Positions 30,691 through 40,692 of a stretch of 64,000 bases of DNA are shown here, in pieces (position 1 is the first letter of the stretch; each line of letters starts with the position of its first letter). Made by a program: the position numbers and the translations under genes. The stretch is from assembly GCA_934045075.1 (NCBI GenBank), contig OW203731.1, positions 14,889,062-14,953,061 on the forward strand. The letters run 5' to 3'. The DNA is from Yponomeuta sedellus. Taxonomy: Eukaryota > Arthropoda > Insecta > Lepidoptera > Yponomeutidae. Below the pieces are notes generated by a model. It was not told where the DNA came from. It made no database searches and worked only from the letters and a program-made list of their open reading frames with translations.

Positions 30691-31221
30691 ATTTTTACTA
30701 ATAAAACTATGTTTCACAATGAAAATTACTGTGCAGTATAGATTTGTGTAAAGTAAAATCAATAAGTCTATGAGTTACGTTACATTTCAACAAATAAACA
30801 TAGGCATCGTTGAGTGTAACCTTTTATTTATTACCAGCTTAAGCAACATTATGATGTTGTCTGTATAAAGTTCCAAGGAAATATAGCAATAATAGAGTTA
30901 TTCTGCCTTAACGCAATTTGAATACTACTTTGGAGTCATAGTACCTATGTAAAATTGATTTTTAAACTGTACATGGTGATTTTATGTGCACACATTTGTA
31001 CATGGTAATTTTATGGACAGAAAAAATGTATCTGATTGTCAAGCTGAATCAAGTGTCAAGTCAAGTGAACTGTATAGATAAATAAATAAATATTCATGGA
31101 CATATTGCACAGATCTCGTTAGCCCCATACTAAGTACAACTAAATGACTTGTGTTACAGGTGCTAACTCGACGATAGATTAAATACAATAAATACATAAT
31201 AACATCCAAGACCCGACGCAA

Positions 31222-31325
31222 ATTAGAAAAGTTTGTTTCCTAGTTTGACCCGGCCGGGGATCGAACCCGAGACCTTCGGTTTTACAGTCGGCGTGCCAAA
31301 GCGCTGCGCCACCGAGGCCGTCATG
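31222..31325 (-). mobile_element. tRNA-derived SINE (SINE-L), tRNA-Tyr-like head
   Basis: The minus strand begins GGCCTCGGTGGCGCAGCGC, has an anticodon-type loop ACTGTAAAA (GTA anticodon position), B box GGGTTCGATCCCCGG, then GGTCAAACTAGGAAACAAAC. The GTA loop suggests Tyr ancestry. The fragment at 11110 has the same tail. Confidence 0.55.
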
Positions 31326-31329
31326 AGAT

Positions 31330-31440
31330 AGAGAATTTCATACCATGATTTGTTAAATCTAAGTAATGTTACACATTTTGCGGTCTTATCGCTAAAAGCG
31401 ATCTCTTCCAGACAACCCTGACTGTACCTACTCACCTGTC
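31330..31440 (-). repeat. LINE 3'-end relic
   Basis: ACCATGATTTGTTAAATCTA and GCGGTCTTATCGCTAAAAGC match 130-200. Confidence 0.4.
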
Positions 31441-31833
31441 TGTCTGTTTAGGTACAATTATTGTTCAGAACAGGAACAGAAATATGTCACACAATTATAA
31501 GTAAATTGTTATTGACGTGTTAATACCTAATAAAGTATAAGGAACAACACATAATAAAATGCTTATTGAATTAATTAAGACGTATAATTTTCAATACCGA
31601 GCGGCCTGTATCTTGTATGGAATTACTAAAGTGAATGTCGTGTGAATGTCGTGTTTAAGGATAATATTAAGGCGCTACGCGGCGCTAACTAAATAAATTT
31701 CAACAACTGTGATAACTATTTTTGACACCTACTTTTGAGAACGTAGGATCAACAACCTAGAACTTTAATCGGTTTTCTCTAAAAATTGCAGGTTTTAGCA
31801 AAACTGCTGTGTGTGTTGGCCTTTTGAATCTAC
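31441..31833. other. No recognised feature
   Basis: Only a short doubled GAATGTCGTGT at 31632-31655. Confidence 0.4.
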
Positions 31834-31915
31834 GTAATGAGATGATTTAAACAGCGTCCAGTGGCATCTTCACCCACACTAGATGGGTGAAGGGACCACT
31901 CCGACGCTACAGTTT
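31834..31915 (+). repeat. CAGCGTCCAGTGG repeat
   Basis: ACAGCGTCCAGTGGCATCTTC through CCACTCCGACGCTAC; the ends pair as an imperfect hairpin. Confidence 0.45.
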
Positions 31916-31920
31916 AAACA

Positions 31921-32205
31921 GTTATATATTAAACGGGTTAATGCAGTAGAAATCAGGTCCTTGAGAAGTATGTGTAGCGTTACTTTGAATGAAAGGATAC
32001 ACAATAGTCTACCTCTCTGGGATATAGGCGTGGGACAGAGTAGCCTACCTCTCTGGGATAGAGGCGTGAGGTTACGTTTTATATCAAACGGGTTTAATCG
32101 TGATTATTTATTAGGTAAATCATAATTACCTTATTTCCCGACGTTTCGGGATCATAACAGTTGCCATGGTCACGGGTAGACTTAATAACTAATTATATAT
32201 GAGTG
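31921..32205. repeat. Foldback-type terminal fragments with CCCGACGTTTCGGG
   Basis: TTATATATTAAACGGGTTAA (31921) and TATCAAACGGGTTTAATCG (32082) resemble the arm at 61642-61680. CCCGACGTTTCGGG (32138-32151) resembles the arms of the Penelope-like remnant. A doubled CTACCTCTCTGGGATA motif lies between. Probably a broken terminal repeat of a Penelope-like or related element. Confidence 0.35.
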
Positions 32206-32690
32206 TTGCGAATCATTAAGAAATACAACTGCTTTAAAGTCCTCGATTTTTGAACTAGATTTTTTTCCGTAGGGTTTAAAAATAGCTACTATACTTAGAT
32301 TTATGACGTTCACATTTCCAAAGACGGTATAAAAGAAGACCTGATTTTTTTCTATTGGTGAGTACCGCGTAGCGTCTTAACCCTTAGGTCAAGATTTATG
32401 CCACGGCGTCGGCGCTGGAGTGACAGCATCGGTAATGTTGTCACTGGAAGATAAATGGACTGGTATTGGCTCCCGTATGCCTATCAGCTGCTTTGAATAT
32501 CGCTAGACCTTCCCTGGACATTTAAATCAGTTGTCTGTATATATAAAAAAAAATGAATCTCCGGAACGTGTGTACGCGTCTAAGTGTAGAACGACTGCAC
32601 CAAATTGCATAATCATTTGTTGTGTTCGTTATTTTTAGAACAAGGTTTGTATAAAAAAATCGGACAAATGCGCTTTAGATTCGCTCACTG
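32206..32690. other. No recognised feature
   Basis: No shared repeat apart from a GGACAAATGCGCTTTAG lead-in next to the following element. Confidence 0.4.
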
Positions 32691-33118
32691 AGGGTTCCGT
32701 AGGTAAATTCGTAGGTACTAACAAATTTAAACTGTTTGTTTCGAAACTTTTTCCGGAGTAATTGAGGTCGGGGCTAATTTGCTTGTGATTTATTGCAAAT
32801 ATATTTATCCGATTATCCTCTGTCCTTGTGGTATAGAACAATGTTACTCTACAAATTGAATAATAGTTTTTAGTCAACGGAATGTACCCTATAAATGTTA
32901 ATTCGTCTAGGTGTCGAAATAAATTATTTGTGTGACATTAACTTCCCTATAATTTAAGAGTACTATATATGGGTGTAATTTCCTCTTGATACTTTCATGC
33001 GTTCTTGATTAAATGGTCTTGTGCGACAGACTGACGGACATGCAGACGGACAACAAAGTTATCTTATTAGGATCCGTACGTCCGACCGTTTTTTTTTCTT
33101 ATTGAGGTACGGAACCCT
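32691..33118. repeat. TACGGAACCCT terminal-inverted-repeat element
   Basis: AGGGTTCCGTA at 32691-32701 and TACGGAACCCT at 33108-33118 are exact inverted copies, 428 bp apart. GACAGACTGACGGACATGC with CAGACGGACAAC precedes the right end. This terminal motif is widespread in Lepidoptera. Fragments with one end lie at 39842 and 41650. Confidence 0.5.
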
Positions 33119-33193
33119 AAAAAACAAAGTCTTCCCTGCATAGTCATCGCGAAAAATTTGGAAAGTTTAAGCTTAGAGTAAAGAAAACAACAA

Positions 33194-33864
33194 AAAACTT
33201 AGTTTCTAAAAACCTATTTAGGGGCTAAAAATTCCACCCATGCCGGGATTCGAACCCGCGACCTCTGGCTACCCGTGCCAGTGCTCTATCTAATTGAGCT
33301 AATGGGCGAATCATCGGCATCAGTGAAATTTCGAACCTCTTTACACTATTCTCTGTATTACGTACAGGCAGCGACATCTGGCTGAAGTAGATTGCATCAC
33401 TTACAGCCCCAACTACCTACTTTGCAGTTAGGTTTTTACATCGGAATGATATCGCTGTACCCACATGACTATACTGTTTTTATTTTTAATGCACTAACCC
33501 GTGCTAAGGACAATTTTAAAAACCTATTTAATAAAAATAATATAATCATGTGGATACAGCGATATCATTCCGATGTAAAAACCTAACTGCAAAGTAGGTA
33601 GTCGGGGCTGTAAGTGATGCAATCTACTTCAGCCAGATGTCGCTGCCTGCACGTACTACAGAGAATAGTGTAGAGGTTAAAAATGTCACCGATGCCGGTG
33701 AGTCGTCCATTAGCTCAGTTGGATAGAGCGCTGGCACGGATAGCCAGAGGTCGCGGGTTCGAATCCCGGCATGGGTGGAATTTTTAGCCTCTAAATATGT
33801 TTTTTAAAATTGTCCTTAGCACGGGTTAGTGCATTAAAAATAAAAATAGTAAAACTTAGTTTCT
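33194..33864. mobile_element. TLF inverted dimer with 14-bp target-site duplication
   Basis: Insertion 33208-33850 between direct AAAACTTAGTTTCT (33194-33207, 33851-33864). The left unit is on the minus strand (tRNA-like domain about 33235-33308), the right on the plus strand (about 33705-33778). Outer ends: AAAAACCTATTTAG and AAAAATAAAAATAGT. Both upstream blocks are complete. The clearest evidence that two opposed units moved as one. Confidence 0.85.
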
Positions 33865-34420
33865 GTTAACTGAGTTTTTTTACGATCTTATACTCAGTGA
33901 AACCGTGCCGTGGAAATGTAATGAAATAAATCCTACGTCTGTTTTAATAAACGGTTCTTATCTATGAGATCACTCTTGAGTGCGCTGTCAAGTTGTTGTA
34001 AACTATCTTGGAGATAAATAAGCTCATAATTAATTGAGCGAAAATGGCTTCTAATGATTGATTCCAATCACTCGGTTCCACTAGGCCACTGACGTTAATG
34101 TCACCAAAGGTTAGCTGAAAGAAAATACTTACTAGTGCTAACCACGCCTGTGTACAAAAAACGTTTCCATTGCGTAACAAAGAATATTTAATCAATCAAC
34201 CTACATCTGAAAATGTCTCTTTAACATTATCACTAAAATAAATCATCATCAGTCATCTCTCCCATAGAGATTAATAATTAAACAGGTTAACACGCATTCG
34301 CTCACAAACAAATTACGCCCACCGCGTGTCAGAAATTAAACAGATTACCAACGGAATGAAATTTATCTAATTAAGAGCCAATTTCTGAATAGAGAATTTC
34401 GCTCAGTAAATAGTTAACAT
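33865..34420. other. Mostly unassigned; one 5S-SINE scrap
   Basis: 34053-34096 is an inverted 5S-SINE 5' fragment (GATTGATTCCAATCACTCGG then CACTAGGCCAC). Nothing else recognised. Confidence 0.45.
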
Positions 34421-34910
34421 AACATAACATTTTTAAAAACCTATTTAGAGGCTAAAAATTTCACCCATGCCGGGATTCGAACCCAGATAGCCAGAGGTTG
34501 CGGGTTCGAATCCCGGCATGGGTGAAATTTTTAGCCTCTAAATTTGTTCCTTAGCACGGGTTAGTGCATTAAAAATAAAAATAGTGTAATCATGTGGGTA
34601 CAGTGATATCGTTCCGATGTTAAACCTAACTGCAAAGTAGGTAGTCGGGGCTGTAAGTAATGCAATTTGCTTAAGTCAGATGTCGCTGCCTGTACGTAAT
34701 ACAGAGAATATTGTAAAGAGGTTCGAAATTTCACTGATGCCGTGAGTCGCCCATTGGCTCAATTGGTAGAGCGCTGGTACGGATAGCCAGAGGTTGCGGG
34801 TTCGAATCCCGGCATGGGTGAAATTTTTAGCCTCTAAATAGGTTTTTAAATTTGTTCCTTAGCACGGGTTAGTGCATTAAAAATAAAAATAGTGTAATAA
34901 CATAACATTT
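34421..34910. mobile_element. TLF foldback plus full unit, nested in a SINE-G tail
   Basis: Insertion 34433-34898 between AACATAACATTT (34421-34432, 34899-34910). Left: 3' halves of two tRNA-like domains head to head, joined at GAACCC/AGATAG near 34492. Right: tail and one complete plus unit with tRNA-like domain about 34748-34820. It sits in the AACAT-repeat tail of the SINE at 34911-35088, so the TSD length could be partly fortuitous. Confidence 0.75.
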
Positions 34911-35088
34911 ACATACAGGCACATACATTGCCTCTGGCCCTACACCAAGATACCCTGTGTCGTGGGAACCAGAAACAACGACATCACAAATATGTAAAAA
35001 TACACCTGGGTTTTTTTTTGTCCCCGGCCGGGATTCGGACCTCTTGTGTGGTAGGCAGATGGGCTACCGCTACGTCACAGAGGTCGTC
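34899..35088 (-). mobile_element. SINE-G, near full length
   Basis: Minus strand: full tRNA-like head (35020-35088), body, and the ATGTTATGTT tail that was split by the TLF insertion. B box slightly degraded (GGTCCGAATCC). Confidence 0.65.
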
Positions 35089-35099
35089 TTAGTTAACTG

Positions 35100-35222
35100 T
35101 AGTGCTATCTCCAAAACTGCAGGCAGATGCTGGATGCGGCAAGCTGAAGCCAGGGCGCTATGGCGTTCATTAGGGGGGGCTATGTCCAGCATTGGACTAA
35201 TATAGCCTGAAGAAGAAGAAGA
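35100..35222 (+). mobile_element. RTE-like LINE 3' fragment
   Basis: The plus frame reads KTAGRCWMRQAEARALWRSL, ending at the LINE tail ATGTCCAGCATTGGACTAAT, ATAGCCTGAAGAAGAAGAAG. Confidence 0.65.
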
Positions 35223-35280
35223 AGTGCTGTTTCTTAGATTTTTTTAGAAAAGAGTGCGACAAAACGTCACTTAAGTAAGG

Positions 35281-35335
35281 GGCTTAGGGATGGTTTTTGA
35301 TTTGAAGTTCTCAAATCAGAAACCATCCCTAAGCC
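35281..35335. repeat. 25-bp hairpin
   Basis: GGCTTAGGGATGGTTTTTGA plus TTTGA pairs with 35311-35335 (one mismatch) over a 5-nt loop. Confidence 0.65.
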
Positions 35336-35537
35336 ACTAATCCAATAGAAGTACTAATTATTCTGCAAGGTAGGAGTTTCTAAAACTAGTGAGCCGGTGC
35401 AGTTCACATACTAAAATTAGCTACTCGACAGTGTGAAAATAAGTATAAAAGTATAGATTTCATCAATCAATTACGGTTTCTAAAACAATTAATTTTTAAT
35501 TAAAAAAAATGTTCCATTTATGCAAAAAAAGGATAAA

Positions 35538-35874
35538 ACTTGATAACTTTTTCTAAGGTTAAGACGAGCACTAGACATAATTAAAACTGTTTTTATACGG
35601 ATTTATGCTCGTTTATTACATTTTTTTTATTTTCTGACGTTTCGGCACTTTTTTAGGTGCCGTGGTCTTGGATGACTGAGATGACAGACGTCTTTTAGAA
35701 AGCAATAACGGTTAGTTATTATTAGCCTCGGCAAAAATTACAAAAAAATTGTAATGTTTGCCTCAGTCTTCCGAAACCACGGCACCTGAAAAAGTGCCGA
35801 AACGTCGAATTGTAAAAATGTAATAAACGAGCATAAATCCGTATAAAAACAGTTTTAATCTTGATAACTTTGTA
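35538..35874. mobile_element. Solo foldback terminal repeat of the Penelope-like family
   Basis: Element about 35550-35862 between CTTGATAACTTT copies (35538-35549, 35863-35874). The left half carries TCTAAGGTTAAGACGAGCAC, GTTTTTATACGGATTTATGC and CGTTTCGGCAC; the right half is their inverted form. It corresponds to the arms of 6304-7188 without the coding core. Confidence 0.6.
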
Positions 35875-36167
35875 TATGTACCAATTTTATAGAAAACGAC
35901 CAGGATTTATCCAATCTATAATGACGTCACAGCTCAGTAAATATGACGATACGAGAACCGGAGAGTTGACTTGGCGTTTGTTCACTGACTAGTGACGTCA
36001 CTAATTCCCGTGCGACTCCATTTGCTCAAGAGCGTTTCGGTGGCTTATTTTAAAAATGAATTTGTATTTGCGTTTTCTAGAAAAATACACAAAAGATTAA
36101 AAAAATATCTCACGAAAAATCTAAGTTGGTTCCTAGAAACCTGTGAAATAGCCTATTGAATTACATA

Positions 36168-36320
36168 AATATAACATAACATCTTGGGAGCCAGAAACAA
36201 CGACATCACAAACATGAAAATATCCAAGACCTGGGGATTTTTTTGTCCCCAGCCGGGGTTCGAACCCGGGACCTCTTGCATGGCAGGCAGATGCGCTAAC
36301 GCTGCGCCTCAGAAGCCGCC
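36168..36320 (-). mobile_element. SINE-G with internal deletion
   Basis: Minus strand: excellent tRNA-like head GGCTTCTGAGGCGCAGCG...GGTCCCGGGTTCGAACCCCG (36241-36318), body to TTTCTGGCTCCC, then directly the ATGTTATGTTAT tail. The TATCCTAGTGTGGGGCC section is deleted. Anticodon region CTGCCATG is Gly- or Ala-like. Confidence 0.7.
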
Positions 36321-36541
36321 AATAAATTGTATCCATCACTAGAAATGCCCGCGACTTAGTTGGCGTGGAAAACCTATAGTCAGTTAAGTAAGTAAAAATG
36401 TAAAAATATTTGTTAGGTACCACATTAATTATGTTACGTGCACGTGTTTTTTTCTTATATATACTATCTTATAAGTCCCACTGCCTGGGACAGGCCTTCT
36501 CTGATTTAACTCCATCTTAAGAGTGCTCTAGCGGAATCATT

Positions 36542-36647
36542 TTTTTATAATTTAGACTGATAATTTTTATTCCCAAGATTTAGGCTGGTGATTGCCTTCA
36601 CCAGCCTAAATCTTGGGAATAAAATTTATCAGTCTAAATTATAAAAA
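36542..36647. repeat. 49-bp near-perfect hairpin built from LINE sequence
   Basis: 36542-36590 pairs with 36599-36647 over an 8-nt loop with one mismatch. CCAGCCTAAATCTTGGGAAT (36601-36620) matches the coding region of the Jockey-like LINE (compare 23605 and 51938). Confidence 0.7.
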
Positions 36648-36652
36648 GTTGA

Positions 36653-36770
36653 TTGTACTGTACATCCTTTACGGAATATTCATTGTTTACGTTTCTACAA
36701 TAGAGTCCTTGAAGACACGGCTCAATAAACGTGGAAAGCTCTCTTTGTAAAAAATATAATTATCAAACAT
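36653..36770 (+). mobile_element. Jockey-like LINE coding relic
   Basis: TTTACGTTTCTACAATAGAG, CCTTGAAGACACGGCTCAA follow the order of the C-terminal LINE region at 23400-23935, in plus orientation. It continues the right arm of the adjacent hairpin. Confidence 0.45.
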
Positions 36771-37184
36771 TTAGATGACAAAGAAGTCTAGCACCTTGAA
36801 CTCATTAATTGTAAAATCGTACACTCTGTTAATTAAGGACCTTTGAAAAGACTGAGCTTAGAGTTGTTTTGCCCATTTGTTCTTCACAACAATCTAAATA
36901 TGAAAATAGGTTTAATTTGTACCTCTAAGAAAAGCGCTTCATTGAATAATAATACTTCACTTCGAATTGAGTCAAACTCGCAAGTGAGTTTGCAACCTTT
37001 AAGTCCTTACATAGAATTATTCAAAGTAGGCCCTTGAAAACCCTCACGGCAAACACCCGGCCATTATCGCGTACAATCCCAGCCAAGAGAGCACTTGGTA
37101 CGATTGTATGTTAAAACGAAAACATTAAGCCGACTACGTACGGTCAGGGTTACCCGATCGAAATACCAAAAATTCCTGACTAAG
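36771..37184. other. No recognised feature
   Basis: AT-rich; a 64-codon frame at 36843 has no recognisable content. Confidence 0.4.
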
Positions 37185-37525
37185 GAGCCGTTTTCAGCAC
37201 AAATTTGCAAAACACTTCATAGATTTTAATTTTTTTTTTATTTTTTATTTAATAGGTAAGCCAACGGTCCTCTTATAAAACACTTTTGCTTAATTAGGGT
37301 ATAACAGTTTCAGCCTAATAAGGCTGCTAATTAAAGGCGCACACAGCATTCATAATTAGTTATAGTAGATAGAGCTTTTAGGCGAGCACATACAAGAACA
37401 GGCAGACGTCTGTCAAATTTTACTTGGAACAGATGCATTTTGGCAGCCGTATTTCATTTCTTCTATGGCCACGCCTCTAAGCGCCATCTATGAATTGCTT
37501 TGTGAATTTGTGCTGACAATGGCTC
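37185..37525. mobile_element. Long-TIR nonautonomous element, uninterrupted copy
   Basis: GAGCCGTTTTCAGCACAAAT (37185) pairs with the right end (37463-37525: GGCCACGCCTCTAAGCGCC, ATCTATGAATTG, TTTGTGCTGACAATGGCTC). The left TIR is shortened after CTTCATAGAT. Size 341 bp. Compare 12167-12823. Confidence 0.6.
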
Positions 37526-37553
37526 ATTATTAAATTTTTTGTAATATATATAT

Positions 37554-37817
37554 ATACATTTAGGTACCCAAATTCTTCCCGCGGGTGTCGTAAAGGGCGA
37601 CTAAGGGACACAAACCGGAGTTTGAACAGCAGCGCCCCCTGCAGTACAATTCCACCAAACTGCGATCCCCAACCTGCATGCCCAGCGTGGGGATTATGGG
37701 CATTACCCCCCAATGGTGGCATGGTGGCACAACCTTGCGCTACGGCGCTCATTAGGGGAGGGCTATGTCCAGCAGTGGACTAATATAGCCTGAACAAGAA
37801 GAAGATATATTTAGGTA
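37554..37817 (+). mobile_element. LINE-end retroposon with 13-bp target-site duplication
   Basis: ATACATTTAGGTA (37554-37566) and ATATATTTAGGTA (37805-37817) differ at one base. The insert starts CCCAAATTCTTCCCGCGGGT, GTCGTAAAGGGCGACTAAGG, shares CAGCGCCCCCTGCAGTACAA with 17324-17490 and ends CAGCAGTGGACTAATATAGC then a GAAGAAGA tail. Confidence 0.65.
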
Positions 37818-37955
37818 GCGTAAACGCCCCGCTTTAGGGCACAGATCTTCTCTCAGTGAAAGAGTATGAGCTTAATTATCACGCGTGCCCACCGCAGATT
37901 AGCAATTTCAAGTGCTGGGGTATTTGAATACCTCAGACACTCAGGTAACATAGAA
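37818..37955 (-). mobile_element. SINE-H 3' half
   Basis: GGGCACAGATCTTCTCTCAG, then CACGCGTGCCCACCGC and CAAGTGCTGGGGTATTTGAA. The head is absent. Confidence 0.55.
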
Positions 37956-38039
37956 AAATGGGTTTAATCGATTAAATATTTGTTACGGACGTATATTTTT
38001 TCCTTTTAATTTGTAAAATAGGATTAAATTAGAAATATG

Positions 38040-38130
38040 TGCACCGTAGGATGCCCATCAGCGCAATGAACCGATGATCTATGCCAGCTTGCAGTGGCTG
38101 GACTATGATGAGGAAATATAAATAGGGCTT
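38040..38130 (+). repeat. Possible LINE 3' tail
   Basis: CCAGCTTGCAGTGGCTGGAC then TATGATGAGGAAAT resembles an RTE end with heavy decay. Confidence 0.3.
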
Positions 38131-38745
38131 ATAGGGCTTAAAAAGTTCTCATATAGTTACATCTGAAAATGGGTTTTTCTACGAGTATTCTTTTATATTA
38201 ACAGGTTTTAAGACAAGTTAGATTAACACTGTCGACAGATCAGCAAAAAAAATGCTAGTGACTTTAATAGGTGAAAGGTATTAATAATAGTCTAACTAAC
38301 AGAATAAAAGAAGAAAAATATCTACAAATGGTAAGGAAATAACTTTGAAATAAATATTAAGTAAGTCTAAAGTCCTTTGCTTTTTTTTTTTAGTCTGTAG
38401 TTCGTGTATTGGGAGAAAGAAGACAAATTCCTGCCATTTGGCAACCCTGAGCAACGGAAACGGTATGCGGTTACTTTACTACAGATCTTGCTACACTTGG
38501 CATAAGTGCGAGAATGGAACTAAAGGTTTGAACCCACTGTTTCTATCGAGGAATGTCCGTCGGTAGATAATTGCCTAGCCACTGCTAGGTAACTAAACTT
38601 TTGAAACTATCTAATCCTATCTGGTACTAATGAGGAACCGATATGGAGAGCTTACTTTGATAGGAGTAATTATAGATGAAAGCTTTAAGCTGACTGGCTT
38701 TGTTGACAACTTAAAAATTTAACTTGTTTCCGATTTATGTAATCA
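38131..38745. other. No recognised feature
   Basis: A T10 run at 38381-38392 and no shared repeat. Confidence 0.4.
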
Positions 38746-38945
38746 CTAGCTGTGCCCCGCGGTGTTACCTGCGGTTTATCGATTTTCCTATGGCAGGTAG
38801 ATATTATCCCGCAGTCAAACCTAGGGTGTCAGCTAACTGCATACCAAATTTTATTAAAATCGCTCTAGCCGTTTAGACGTGAACAAGTAACAAACATACA
38901 CACACACACAAACTTTCGCCTCGATAATATTGGTGTGATAATTCA
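38746..38945 (+). repeat. Widespread lepidopteran CTAGCTGTGCCC repeat
   Basis: Starts CACTAGCTGTGCCCCGCGG and includes GCATACCAAATTTTATTAAA, GTTTAGACGTGAACAAGTAA, an ACAC run, then AACTTTCGCC. This order (CTAGCTGT.GCCCGCG ... GTTTAGACGTGA ... ACTTTCGC) is common in lepidopteran genomes. I do not assign a class. Confidence 0.5.
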
Positions 38946-39243
38946 TAAATTTACAATATTCACACATTCCATTTCCAACCTAATAAAATATAATCCGTCT
39001 TAAATTAGCGATATTAATAAGAGATTCTATTTGATAAATCTTAAAATATTTAATGTAAGATTGATCAGCAACACAAGTATTTTTATGAAAATATTTCATC
39101 ATAAATCGTTAAACTGTAATCAAATCTAGATAAAAAAACCCTTTCTTAAAAATCCTGTAATGCGCGCAGCCCGATACCTACTTAAACGCCTTTTTTCGTC
39201 CCTTTTGGTACATTCTTATCTGAAGAGAATAACTACCGATTTA
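38946..39243. other. No recognised feature
   Basis: AT-rich. Confidence 0.35.
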
Positions 39244-39378
39244 CCCCCAGTTTCTCGCACACTAACAATCTGTTAATCTACTGTTAACAGCAATCAAATG
39301 TCTTTTTTGTATGCACTTTACCCAACTGGCAGCTGTTAACAGTAGATTAACGGCTTGTCAGTGTACCAGAAACTGGGG
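39244..39378. repeat. Imperfect inverted repeat, arms about 46 bp
   Basis: CCCCCAGTTTCT and CTGTTAATCTACTGTTAACAG pair with CTGTTAACAGTAGATTAACG and AGAAACTGGGG. A small foldback element of unknown family. Confidence 0.55.
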
Positions 39379-39496
39379 CTTAGTGATTTAGAAATTGATT
39401 TAAGTACAAGATTGTAGATTCTAAAAATAACTATTGATCATTATTATAATCTTAAGATTTAAAATTGACTGTTATCTGGATTTGATTATAATATTT

Positions 39497-39555
39497 TTAA
39501 TGCTCTAACCCGTGCTAAGGATAATTTTTATAAAACCTATTTATAGGCTAAAAAC
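39497..39555 (-). mobile_element. TLF tail fragment
   Basis: TTTTTAATGCTCTAACCCGTG then CTAAGGATAA and AACCTATTTATAGGC; tail and one terminus without the tRNA-like domain. Confidence 0.5.
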
Positions 39556-39583
39556 TACAAAATGCAGAGAATATTGTAAAGTG

Positions 39584-39732
39584 ACTAACTTCTGACAGTA
39601 AGGCCCGCCACTGTCTTACAATCTTCCACCAACCCGGACTTGGCTCCCGTGGTGGAGTATGGCCTAACCTTCCTGCGATGCAGGAAGAGACCCGTGTCCC
39701 AGCAGTGGGTACATACAAGGGTTGATAACGAA
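39584..39732 (+). mobile_element. 5S-SINE 3' end (5'-truncated)
   Basis: Starts at AACTTCTGACAGTAAGGCCC and runs to CCCAGCAGTGGGTACATACA, AGGGTTGATAACGA. High similarity to the intact copies. Confidence 0.7.
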
Positions 39733-39839
39733 AGTACAATAAAATTAAGTAAAACATTGATGACATAAAAACACTAAAGTGTGAAACGATATTCTGTCGA
39801 CAATGAATAGGCCATCTTTCGACAGCGACAATACCATTT

Positions 39840-39960
39840 TTAGGGTTTCGTACCCCGATCGTAAAAGATGCTGACGGGATTTTATTAATTTGCCGATACG
39901 AGTATTTATCTATTATCTGTTGATCTTGTCCGTCCAACGCTATGTCTATCTGACGTATGC
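39840..39960. repeat. TACGGAACCCT-family fragment
   Basis: AGGGTTTCGTACC (39842-39854) is a one-base variant of the terminal motif, followed by a CGTCCAACGCTATGTCTATC segment. Confidence 0.3.
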
Positions 39961-40371
39961 AGGATTTTTTTCCCTTGAGTCCTTGAATACAAACCCAGTC
40001 AAAAATGCATTATTATGGCGGATTTTCCAATAAAAATGTGTTTCGGAGGAGCACTGCTTATCCTAAATCCACAGGTTTTAGCCTTTTTTAGGGAGCGGGG
40101 TACCACTGCCTTAGATGTAAGGTCACTGTAAAAAGTTTTTTAAATAAATTATCTTCTATCTTTTTATCTTCATCTTTAAATACTACAAAAATGCAAAGAT
40201 AAGAATGAAAAAAAAACATTTATTTTACAGTTTCTTCTTTTTGCTCTAAGATATGTTAAATAATTGATTGAATGTTTGTTCAAATATAAATACAGAAGTG
40301 GTTCTGCCGATGCCCGGAAGGTCAAAGTGTTAATTTAAAAAAAATTGTGCGTGATGCGGCGCTTAAGAGAG
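39961..40371. other. No recognised feature
   Basis: No shared repeat found. Confidence 0.35.
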
Positions 40372-40475
40372 CAAATTAGTTGCGATAAGACCGCTTATTG
40401 TATACGGCAAAACAAAGTAAGTGTTTTATTGTATTTTGTATTCCTATGTGTAAAATAAAGTGTTCTAATCTAATC
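40372..40475 (+). repeat. LINE 3' end with TCTAA tail
   Basis: TTGCGATAAGACCGCTTATT, then TAAAATAAAGTGTTCTAATC and TAATC; the best copy of this 3' end in the window. Confidence 0.45.
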
Positions 40476-40514
40476 AAATTCGATGAAAAAGGCCAGATTT
40501 GTGGGAAGAAAACT

Positions 40515-40668
40515 CTTGGATTTTGCACCACGATAATGTGGAGCGATGACATTCGCAAGACGGTGGTCAGTGACTGGAAGAGAAGAGCATCAGTTGCGTG
40601 TCTTGGGAGATGCCTATGTCCAGCAGTGGACTGACCAGATGATTATGATGAAGATGATGAATGCATCT
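40515..40668 (+). mobile_element. RTE-like LINE 3' fragment (second lineage)
   Basis: The plus frame gives MWSDDIRKTVVSDWKRRAS, ending CCTATGTCCAGCAGTGGACT, then GATTATGATGAAGATGATGA. Confidence 0.6.
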
Positions 40669-40692
40669 TCGCACAAGGGCATTATTGTGAAT

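Larger units (their letters stand above)
28146..31221. repeat. Tandem duplication, copy B (carries the RTE LINE)
   Basis: Direct repeat of copy A, interrupted at 28635-30309 by the LINE plus one TSD. It preserves the uninterrupted target of the TLF array at 31141-31152. Includes its own foldback TLF (30489-30690). Confidence 0.85.

Noticed and set aside
34957..35205. An 82-codon frame joining SINE-G sequence to an RTE end
   Set aside because: Chance read-through from a minus-strand SINE into a plus-strand LINE fragment.
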